Source of the DNA: Nanobdellota archaeon
Lineage (GTDB): Archaea; Nanobdellota; Nanobdellia; Pacearchaeales; GW2011-AR1
Assembly: GCA_018830845.1 (NCBI GenBank)
Contig: JAHJRS010000002.1
Coordinates: 1 to 10,049 of the forward strand
Direction: 5' to 3'
DNA length: 10,049 nucleotides
Below the pieces are notes generated by a model that saw nothing but the letters and a program-made list of their open reading frames with translations, was not told where the DNA came from and made no database searches. A program made the position numbers and the translations under genes. Position 1 is the first letter of the stretch. Every line of letters starts with the position of its first letter. Positions 1-4,476 of the stretch are shown piece by piece.

Positions 1-542
1 TCAATCTTTTTCATTCGGTCATTTTCCCACTGGTTGAAATAAAGAATGTGGTAAATATCAGACTTTGGAGTTGATTTTTTTGGAAGCTCAGCAGAGTATC
101 CTATTGGGAAAAGGGCTTCGACGGTGTAGTCTTCAGGAATTTTAAGAGCCTTCCTTACTTTTTCTTCATTAAAGTGCCCTATCCAGCATGTCGAGAGTCC
201 AAAATCAGTTATACTTAAAAGAAAATTTTGAATTGCTGCTCCAGCCTGTTGTCTTGCGTATGTTTCTCCTTCTTCAGGGAAGGGGGTTGTAACCATGCCG
301 TTATCCGAAACAAAAACAACTACATATTTTGCCTCATTAATGAATTCCTGTTCGGACCACTTTGCAAGTTCCTGAATTATTTTTTCATCATCTACAATTA
401 CAATTTTCATGGAAAAAAGTCCCCCTGCCATTGGAGCATACTGGCTTGAGTGAATTGATTCAATAATATCTCTCCAATCGGGCTTTTTTGAAGAAAACTT
501 CCTTGTGCTTTTCCTTGCCTTTATTGTTTCGTCCAATTCCAT
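1..542 (-). CDS. nitroreductase family FMN oxidoreductase, C-terminus cut by window edge
   Basis: A flavin (FMN)-dependent nitroreductase-family protein, expected to be a cytoplasmic NAD(P)H oxidoreductase; the substrate cannot be told from sequence. 180 codons are visible and no stop is reached, but the family is usually about 170-200 residues, so only a short tail is missing. The N-terminus (MELDETIKARKSTRKF) is the usual R-x-S-x-R-x-F opening that contacts the FMN phosphate. The segment around residues 107-155 (GAAIQNFLLSITDFGLSTCW, then PEDYTVEALFPIGY) is the classic C-terminal half, with the helix that packs at the dimer interface and the flavin-binding glycine-rich strand. I chose the ATG at 542 because it gives the family N-terminus; a GGAGG lies upstream with only one base of spacing, too close for a normal Shine-Dalgarno site. 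Transcribed divergently from the phosphatase-like gene 41 bp away. Confidence 0.9.
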   Translation of the reverse strand, partial: MELDETIKARKSTRKFSSKKPDWRDIIESIHSSQYAPMAGGLFSMKIVIVDDEKIIQELAKWSEQEFINEAKYVVVFVSDNGMVTTPFPEEGETYARQQAGAAIQNFLLSITDFGLSTCWIGHFNEEKVRKALKIPEDYTVEALFPIGYSAELPKKSTPKSDIYHILYFNQWENDRMKKI

Positions 543-583
543 ACCTCCAAAAGGATTTTAAGTTTTTAATACTTTATTGTTTT
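543..583. promoter_or_regulatory. compact divergent promoter region between nitroreductase and phosphatase-like gene
   Basis: Only 41 bp separate the two divergent start codons. The stretch holds AT-rich TATA-like runs on both strands: TTTTAAG around 555-561, about 25 nt before the + strand ATG at 584, and a run around 562-574 that on the - strand lies about 25 nt before the ATG at 542. Both transcripts would be leaderless or nearly so. The two core promoters would overlap, so the genes may compete for transcription factor binding. Position-based inference only. Confidence 0.4.
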
Positions 584-1059
584 ATGGAACTCGAAATTTT
601 AAGCCTTTCAGATGCATTAAAATTCATACCATATAAAAAAACGTACTCAATAAGGATTTTTGATTCTGACGTGCAACTTCCCCTTTTATTTTTAAGAGAG
701 AGCAAGAATTGGGTTTTTACAAAGAATTATTTTTTTGATGATGTATGGCCCGAGCATTGGAAGGAATTTTTGGGAGAATTTGATTATCTAAATGCTCATG
801 GAATGCACGATTCAAGGAATATCTTATTTGATGAAAACCTTGCTCGTAAAATTTTGAAAGATTATGAACATCTTGGTAGGGGGCAGAGAGTGTTTTAATC
901 CACTGCGTTAAAGGAAATAATCGCTCTCCAGCTATTGGGATAGCAATGAATGAAATTTTTGGGTGGGGCATTCCTCACTTGAAGGAAAAATTTCCAAATT
1001 ATAGAAAATGGGTTTATGAAGTTATGATGAATTTAAAAGAGGAATTTGGAAGGAAATAA
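584..1059 (+). pseudogene. protein-tyrosine/dual-specificity phosphatase-like protein, split by a one-base frameshift
   Basis: The first part (584-898, 104 residues) stops at a TAA at 896-898. Reading on in the -1 frame from 895 gives 54 more residues that begin LIHCVKGNNRSPAIGIAMNE, a textbook Cys-based phosphatase P-loop H-C-x5-R-S. Joined, the protein is 158 aa with a small-PTP layout: N-terminal beta strands, a possible general-acid loop (FFDDVWPE, about residues 50-57), a helix leading to RVF, then LIHC with nucleophile Cys108 and Arg114. The catalytic signature sits entirely after the stop, so the upstream product alone would be inactive. One extra T in the TTTT run at 893-896 restores the frame, which suggests either a sequencing/assembly indel or a recent mutation; true programmed -1 frameshifting is less likely because the Phe tRNA would re-pair poorly on GTT. 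I chose the ATG at 584, not an in-frame ATG further upstream, because the upstream residues lie over the divergent gene and a TATA-like box precedes 584. The tail overlaps the 3' end of convergent mnmA by 38 bp. Confidence 0.8.
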
Positions 1060-2155
1060 CCCCCCCGCCAAGGCATTTTGTCTCTTTGTACAAAACTATT
1101 GCCTGACCCTCAGAAACCCCCGTAATTCCTTTTTCGAGGGTCACTTTTAATTTCCCTTTTTCAAAATTTAACTTTGAGGGAAGCAGTTCCCCTACTTGGC
1201 GAATTCGTGAAAAAACTTTTTTTGGCAGGTCTTTTTTTTTGGTGTCTATTAAATGCAGATTATTTACAAATATTTCTTTTCTTAAGAGAATTGGATGGCC
1301 TTCGGGTGCTGCGGTCAATGTATTTGTTTTTGGATCTTTTTTTGCAACATACCACTTGTTCATTCTTTTTGTTTTTGGATTTTTTCTTTCAACTTCAAAA
1401 CCGTATCTGGGCCCGAGTCTTTGCCCAATTGTGTAAAAATAAATCCCATCGTGTTGTCCTATAATTTTTCCCTGAGGGTCAATTATTTTTCCCTTTTTGG
1501 GTTTTATTTTTCTTGATAAAAATTCTTTCAGATTGACCTTACCAATAAAACAGATTCCCACGGTGCCCTTTTTTTGAGCATTTTCAAATCCGTTTTTATT
1601 TGCAATTTTTCTTACCTCTTTTTTTGTCAAGTTTCCTATTGGGAAGAGAGTATGTGCGAGGTCATCTTGACTTTGCCGGTACAAAAAATATGACTGGTCT
1701 TTGCTTTCATCTTTTGCGCGATGCAGTTCATATTTTTTTCCTTTTTTCTTTATTCTCGCATAATGCCCTGTCGAAATAAGAGGGATTCCCGCTTTTTTTG
1801 CGGCCTTAATTAAAAGGGGAAACTTTATTTTTTCATTGCAGTCAATATCAGGATTTGGTGTGATTCCGGCTTTGTATTTTTTGAACATTTCATCAACAAC
1901 AAGTTTTTTGTATTCTTTTTCAAAGTCAAGAGTAATAAATGGGATCCCCAGTTTTGTTGCTATTTTTATTGCATGCTTTCTTTCTTCAACCCAACTGCAC
2001 TCTCCTGTTAATTTGTTTTTTGTGTCAGACCAATTTTTCATAAATGCCCCGTATACCTCATAACCGGCCTTTTGCAAAAGAAGCGCTGCTACGGAGGAAT
2101 CAACCCCCCCTGACATTGCAAGAAGTACTTTTTGTTTTGAAATTTTTTGACCCAT
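1022..2155 (-). CDS. mnmA: tRNA-specific 2-thiouridylase MnmA
   Basis: Cytoplasmic enzyme that adenylates U34 of the wobble position in tRNA-Lys, -Glu and -Gln and replaces the 2-oxygen with sulfur from a persulfide relay. Full length at 377 aa (E. coli MnmA is of similar size). Seen: the PP-loop ATP-binding motif SGGVDSS (residues 15-21), TPNPDIDCN with the first catalytic cysteine (Cys106), STGHYARI (128-135), the second catalytic cysteine in GICFIG (Cys202), YTIGQR (241-246), a C-terminal beta-barrel and the usual CLGGGVI ending. All key residues are present, so the enzyme should be active. The last 12 or so codons overlap the end of the convergent phosphatase-like gene. Most archaea make 2-thiouridine by the Ncs6/Tuc1-type route, so an MnmA here suggests acquisition from bacteria (inference). 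No Shine-Dalgarno site is seen; a CTTAAAAC-like run lies about 26 nt upstream of the ATG. Confidence 0.95.
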   Translation of the reverse strand: MGQKISKQKVLLAMSGGVDSSVAALLLQKAGYEVYGAFMKNWSDTKNKLTGECSWVEERKHAIKIATKLGIPFITLDFEKEYKKLVVDEMFKKYKAGITPNPDIDCNEKIKFPLLIKAAKKAGIPLISTGHYARIKKKGKKYELHRAKDESKDQSYFLYRQSQDDLAHTLFPIGNLTKKEVRKIANKNGFENAQKKGTVGICFIGKVNLKEFLSRKIKPKKGKIIDPQGKIIGQHDGIYFYTIGQRLGPRYGFEVERKNPKTKRMNKWYVAKKDPKTNTLTAAPEGHPILLRKEIFVNNLHLIDTKKKDLPKKVFSRIRQVGELLPSKLNFEKGKLKVTLEKGITGVSEGQAIVLYKETKCLGGGVISFQIPLLNSS

Positions 2156-2190
2156 AGAAATATTTGTTTGTTAAGAGTTTTAAGGGTTTT

Positions 2191-2205
2191 GGAAACCTTT
2201 AAATA
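2191..2205 (+). promoter_or_regulatory. tRNA-Asn promoter (BRE + TATA box)
   Basis: TTTAAATA at 2198-2205, preceded by the purine-rich GGAAACC that fits an archaeal BRE. The TATA centre lies about 25 nt before 2227, placing the transcription start almost at the first base of the tRNA (2229). Typical spacing for an archaeal TBP/TFB promoter. Confidence 0.7.
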
Positions 2206-2228
2206 AGAAATTTATTAAGGATTAGTAT

Positions 2229-2301
2229 GTCCTGGTAGCTCAGTTGGTTAGAGCGATCGGCTGTTAACCGATAGGTCGTAGGTTCGAGTCCTACCCGGGA
2301 C
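2229..2301 (+). tRNA. trnN: tRNA-Asn (anticodon GTT)
   Basis: A 73-nt cloverleaf with every arm closed: acceptor GTCCTGG/CCGGGAC (7 bp, one T-G pair), D arm GCTC/GAGC, anticodon arm ATCGG/CCGAT around the loop CTGTTAA with anticodon GTT, variable loop AGGTC, and T arm GTAGG/CCTAC with loop TTCGAGT. No intron and no encoded CCA, so the CCA must be added after transcription. It ends 4 bp before the stop codon of the convergent KH-domain gene and is divergent from mnmA. Confidence 0.97.
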
Positions 2302-2323
2302 GTTTTTATTTTCTTTTTTCTTT
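2302..2323 (+). terminator. T-rich terminator of tRNA-Asn, antisense to the end of the KH gene
   Basis: Directly after the tRNA comes GTTTTTATTTTCTTTTTTC followed by more T. Archaeal RNA polymerase ends on such oligo-T runs without needing a hairpin. The same bases on the other strand encode the lysine-rich last residues (KEKRK) and stop codon of the KH-domain protein, so one stretch serves both purposes. Confidence 0.6.
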
Positions 2324-2818
2324 CAAACCCAAATCAAGAAGAGGCTCTTCCTTTCTTTTTTCAAGACTCTTGTATACATTTGCATGCTTTGATCCCTGAA
2401 CAATTTGGGTTATTGCATCAATTGCAGGTTTTATGTCCTCGGGATTTCCAATTATTCCAATTTCGTTTCCCTTCATCTCAAGGGAACATTTTGTCAGTTG
2501 TGAGAGCGCCGCAAGAACCCTGCCTTCTTTTCCAATCAGCCGACCCCTTATTTTTTCAATATTTCCTCTTCTTACAAAATCCCGAATATTAATTACATCA
2601 AACTCAAGCTCGCTTTCTTTAAGTGAAATTGCGTCAGAAAAACTAAACCCTATATTTAAAGCATCAAGAACCCTAATGGCCTCATATTCATTTTCAGGAG
2701 AGCCGGCCACCGAAACTTCTTTTCCGGCATTTGTTATTTTCACGTTCAGGGTTTTCTCAAGTCTTTTTTTGTTTTTTATTATTCTTACAATTTTATCAGA
2801 TACCATTATTGATGTCAT
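2306..2818 (-). CDS. KH-domain protein, archaeal Pno1/Dim2 homologue
   Basis: 170 aa, matching the archaeal Pno1/Dim2-like KH protein family (usually 170-200 aa), thought to bind the 3' region of 16S rRNA during small-subunit maturation. Residues 7-50 form a first, degenerate KH domain without a GxxG loop; residues 75-140 form the second KH with the RNA-binding loop GRLIGKEGR (92-100). The ending GSKHANVYKSLEKR (142-155) is the family signature that follows the second KH, then a short lysine-rich tail. The start at 2818 is supported by a TATA-like TTATAA about 25 nt upstream; Met5 (2806) is a possible alternative. It lies downstream of aIF1A, as in many archaea, but the RIO1 kinase often found between them is absent here. 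Confidence 0.9.
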   Translation of the reverse strand: MTSIMVSDKIVRIIKNKKRLEKTLNVKITNAGKEVSVAGSPENEYEAIRVLDALNIGFSFSDAISLKESELEFDVINIRDFVRRGNIEKIRGRLIGKEGRVLAALSQLTKCSLEMKGNEIGIIGNPEDIKPAIDAITQIVQGSKHANVYKSLEKRKEEPLLDLGLKEKRK

Positions 2819-2934
2819 AATTTTAAGAAAAAATTGGGAGTTATAAGGTTTTTGGGATGCTCATTTAAGGAATTTATCAAGAGTTTTTCGCACTCTTTGT
2901 CAAATTGTTTTTTGTATATATTAGAATTCTTCAT
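2815..2934 (-). CDS. possible 39-aa small ORF linking aIF1A and the KH gene
   Basis: An ATG at 2934 inside the last codons of aIF1A opens a 39-residue frame (+1 relative to aIF1A) that fills the whole gap and ends in a TGA overlapping the KH gene's ATG (TTATGA arrangement). The product starts MKNSNIYKKQFDKECEKLL and continues with an amphipathic, charged, protein-like composition; I recognise no family. In favour: full use of the gap and stop/start overlaps at both ends, as in translationally coupled genes. Against: the GAGG before the ATG touches it with no spacer, and the frame also contains the TATA-like box proposed for the KH gene. It could be a chance frame or a relic in the slot where other archaea carry RIO1. 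Confidence 0.35.
   Translation of the reverse strand: MKNSNIYKKQFDKECEKLLINSLNEHPKNLITPNFFLKL
2841..2846 (-). promoter_or_regulatory. TATA-like box for the KH gene
   Basis: TTATAA centred 25 nt before the ATG at 2818 with no Shine-Dalgarno site between, which fits a leaderless transcript. It lies within the putative small ORF, so the two interpretations compete. Confidence 0.4.
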
Positions 2935-3241
2935 CCTCTTTTTCAAGGTATCCGTTTTTTTTAAGCCATGCAATCTGATTGGGTTTGTATTTTAGGAGAA
3001 TTTCCCCTTTTTCATTGTCCATTTCCCATGGTTCAATTATTATTACGTCTCCGGGTCTTAGCCATAAATATCTTTTGAGTCTTCCCGGGACTCTTCCAAC
3101 CCGGTCTTTTCCATCAAGGCAATTGACCTTCATTTTGTTTCCGCCATAACGCTGTTCAATTATTCCAATAACTTCACGTCCTTTTGGAAGGGGGGCACGT
3201 GTAATCGGAGCTTCTTCGGTGGGTTTAGTTTCTCTTCTCAT
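2921..3241 (-). CDS. eif1A: translation initiation factor aIF1A
   Basis: 106 aa, the normal size for archaeal IF1A (homologue of eIF1A and bacterial IF1). It binds near the A site of the 30S subunit and helps position the initiator tRNA. Seen: a short basic/proline N-terminal tail, an S1-like OB fold at about residues 20-90 containing GREVIGIIEQRYGGNKMKV, VGRVPGRLKRYLWLRPGDVI and the WEMDNEKGEI segment, then an acidic end KEDEEF. These are diagnostic of the family. The start at 3241 has a TATA box 24 nt upstream and no Shine-Dalgarno site. Part of a same-strand block with aIF2-beta, DUF424 and the Pno1-like KH protein. Confidence 0.96.
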   Translation of the reverse strand: MRRETKPTEEAPITRAPLPKGREVIGIIEQRYGGNKMKVNCLDGKDRVGRVPGRLKRYLWLRPGDVIIIEPWEMDNEKGEILLKYKPNQIAWLKKNGYLEKEDEEF

Positions 3242-3260
3242 TTAGTTAAATAAAAAAGTT

Positions 3261-3269
3261 TATTTATAA
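3261..3269 (-). promoter_or_regulatory. TATA box of aIF1A
   Basis: On the - strand the sequence reads CTTATAAATAAAC, with TTATAAATA at the given positions and its centre about 24 nt before the aIF1A ATG. A near-consensus archaeal TATA box; it predicts transcription starting at or next to the start codon (leaderless). Confidence 0.65.
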
Positions 3270-3286
3270 GGTTGTTGGGTTCTGTA

Positions 3287-3592
3287 TTAGAGCAATATAA
3301 GGGTGTAAGGAATCCCATCAATTTTAAGAACCTCATTTTCTGTGATTGCTCCTGCCTCAATTGCGCATGCAACCGATTTTTCTCCAACAATATTGAATGT
3401 TGAATCTTCTTTTGAATGGATTTTTATTATTTTAATAACTTCTTCTTTTGAGAGTGGAGCTTCATTTTCCCCTTTGTAAAAGTTTTCCTTTACATCAAGC
3501 TGTTTTTTTCCTTCAAAAAACTGTTTTCCAATTAATCCCTCATCCGCTATTGCAATAACTCTTCTATAAGATTCGATTATGTTTACAAACAT
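3287..3592 (-). CDS. DUF424 family protein
   Basis: 101 aa, matching the archaeal DUF424 family (about 90-105 aa), whose biochemical role is unknown. Seen: N-terminal strand VNIIESYRRVIAIADEGLIG, the conserved GKQFFEGKKQLDVKENFYKG segment (about residues 22-41), then SKEEVIKIIK, a second strand region FNIVGEKSVACAIEAG and the C-terminal IDGIPYTLIL. No membrane segment or metal-binding cluster. It sits between the zinc-ribbon gene and aIF1A inside a translation cluster, so a role linked to translation or ribosomes is a reasonable guess from context only. A TATA-like TTTAATAAAG run at 3628-3638 could give it its own short-leader transcript. Confidence 0.85.
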   Translation of the reverse strand: MFVNIIESYRRVIAIADEGLIGKQFFEGKKQLDVKENFYKGENEAPLSKEEVIKIIKIHSKEDSTFNIVGEKSVACAIEAGAITENEVLKIDGIPYTLILL

Positions 3593-3652
3593 TTTCTTTT
3601 TTAATTTTCTGGGAATCCTCTAAGAAATTTAATAAAGGCCTTCCAGTTCTTT

Positions 3653-3889
3653 TTACTTTTTTAATAAATTTAAAATAAAAAATAAATACATATAATACGC
3701 TTTCTTTGCGTCTCCGGATTTTACGGCCTTTTCAGCGTTTTCCTTTGACATCATTGCGCACATTCCGCATCCACAATCGGTGCATTTCCCTTTTGCCATG
3801 AATCCTCCCCTTGAAGTCTGGGTCATCTGCACATCTTTCATAGGATGGTTCTTTTTTTTGCACTTAACACAATATCCTGTGACTGTCAT
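3653..3889 (-). CDS. small zinc-ribbon protein (DUF5679-like)
   Basis: 78 aa from the ATG at 3889. That start is chosen over the in-frame ATG 42 nt upstream (3931) because a full GGAGG Shine-Dalgarno stands 6 nt before it and because the product then opens directly with the conserved core MTVTGYCVKCKKK. The first pair Cys7/Cys10 and the later CTDCGCGMC (Cys36, 39, 41, 44) supply enough thiolates for one zinc ribbon, as in DUF5679-type proteins; two cysteines are extra. Middle segment: RGGFMAKGKC, typical of these ribbons. The C-terminus (KKAYYMYLFFILNLLKK) is unusually hydrophobic for a ribbon protein and may be a lineage-specific tail. Function unknown; its place between aIF2-beta and DUF424 suggests a nucleic-acid or ribosome-related role (inference). 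Confidence 0.75.
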   Translation of the reverse strand: MTVTGYCVKCKKKNHPMKDVQMTQTSRGGFMAKGKCTDCGCGMCAMMSKENAEKAVKSGDAKKAYYMYLFFILNLLKK

Positions 3890-3895
3890 TTTTTT

Positions 3896-3918
3896 CCTCC
3901 TTATCAGCTTTCTGATAA
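3896..3918 (-). promoter_or_regulatory. Shine-Dalgarno site capped by a perfect 7-bp hairpin
   Basis: Read on the - strand: TTATCAG, loop AAAG, CTGATAA, then immediately GGAGG, six A/T bases and ATG. The stem is 7 perfect bp (8 counting an outer T-G pair) at 3901-3918, and the Shine-Dalgarno is at 3896-3900. The placement could let the RNA hairpin tune ribosome access, or the same palindrome could be a DNA operator since TATA-like sequence (GTATTTAT) overlaps its upstream arm. Function is inferred from position. Confidence 0.5.
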
Positions 3919-3966
3919 ATACTTTAATCAATTTGTTTTTTTAAAGCTTCTGGCACTCAAGATTAG

Positions 3967-4377
3967 TTATATTTTTGAGTTTATAGGGTGCTTTGCGCCG
4001 CATGCAAGGCAGTGCAGCAGGGTTAATTTACCCTCTTTAATGAGCTCTGTATCCGGTTTTTTGCATTCCCTGCATAAGACAAATTCCAAAACATATTGTT
4101 CAATTTTAGGGTTTATTTTTTTGCTGGGAACTTTCATATTTAAAATAATTCTATCTCCTTCAACAACTGCTTTAGCTGCGAGTTCTTTTGTCAGAAATTT
4201 AAGGAGATGTTCAGGTTCTCTTCTTAAATGTGAGGCAATTTGGAAAAAATTTGTAAGAATTGTTTTTTTTCCTTCAAACATTCCTTCAATTTTTGGAATT
4301 TCAAATCTGTCTCCAGTTCCCTCAATGACTTTTACATTTTCATACGCATCATTCAGTAATTCTTCATAAGATTCCAT
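3967..4377 (-). CDS. eif2b: translation initiation factor aIF2 subunit beta
   Basis: 136 aa, the usual length of archaeal IF2-beta. It is part of the heterotrimer that carries Met-tRNAi to the small subunit. Seen: N-terminal helix SYEELLNDAYENV, the central alpha/beta domain (about residues 22-90) with KKTILTNFFQIASHLRREPEHLLKFL and ELAAKAVVEGDRIIL, then the C-terminal zinc ribbon with Cys102/Cys105 (CREC) and Cys123/Cys126 (CLAC) around KKPDTELIKE. All four zinc ligands are present. First gene of the same-strand translation block and divergent from the antiporter gene. A TTCTTAAAAA run 25 nt upstream of the ATG and no Shine-Dalgarno site suggest a leaderless message. Confidence 0.96.
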   Translation of the reverse strand: MESYEELLNDAYENVKVIEGTGDRFEIPKIEGMFEGKKTILTNFFQIASHLRREPEHLLKFLTKELAAKAVVEGDRIILNMKVPSKKINPKIEQYVLEFVLCRECKKPDTELIKEGKLTLLHCLACGAKHPINSKI

Positions 4378-4397
4378 AAAAATTAATGGAGCAGGGG

Positions 4398-4407
4398 TTT
4401 TTAAGAA
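4398..4407 (-). promoter_or_regulatory. TATA-like box of aIF2-beta
   Basis: TTCTTAAAAA on the - strand, centred 25 nt before the ATG at 4377. Weaker than consensus but at the spacing seen for other genes of the window. Confidence 0.45.
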
Positions 4408-4428
4408 TTACGGGAATTTTCAAAAACA

Positions 4429-4436
4429 TTATAAAT
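4429..4436 (+). promoter_or_regulatory. TATA box of the antiporter gene
   Basis: TTATAAAT, a near-consensus box. A start about 25 nt downstream (near 4458) would leave a leader of roughly 19 nt containing AAAGGAT, a weak Shine-Dalgarno, before the ATG at 4477. A second run, TATATAAAA at 4456-4464, is too near the ATG to be its main box. Confidence 0.5.
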
Positions 4437-4476
4437 GACAGATTGTGTTTAAGGATATATAAAACAAAAGGATAAA

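Noticed and set aside
375..400. RTGATGA-like C box on the - strand (GATGATGA), as in C/D guide RNAs
   Set aside because: Lies inside nitroreductase codons (V-D-D-E-K) and I see no D box or terminal stem at the right distance.
228..449. Open frame on + strand inside the nitroreductase gene
   Set aside because: Cysteine- and phenylalanine-rich translation antisense to a clear nitroreductase; a shadow frame.
893..898. Programmed -1 frameshift site in the phosphatase-like gene
   Set aside because: The slip would move the Phe tRNA from TTT to GTT, a poor re-pairing, and there is no X-XXY-YYZ heptamer; a one-base indel is simpler.
717..971. Open frame on - strand across the phosphatase-like gene
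   Set aside because: No family features, and it spans the frameshifted phosphatase whose P-loop is unmistakable on the other strand.
1174..1516. Several + strand frames inside mnmA
   Set aside because: Rich in F/L/C, antisense to lysine-rich mnmA codons, no start signals.
2433..2846. 137-codon + strand frame over the KH gene
   Set aside because: Serine/phenylalanine-rich antisense product; the KH protein on the - strand is well supported.
2879..2897. 6-bp hairpin (AAGAGT/ACTCTT) as an aIF1A terminator
   Set aside because: Archaeal termination does not need such stems, the following T run is short, and the hairpin lies within the candidate small ORF; likely chance.
3845..4369. 174-codon + strand frame over aIF2-beta
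   Set aside because: Antisense to aIF2-beta with all zinc ligands; long only because AT-rich codons give few stops in that phase.
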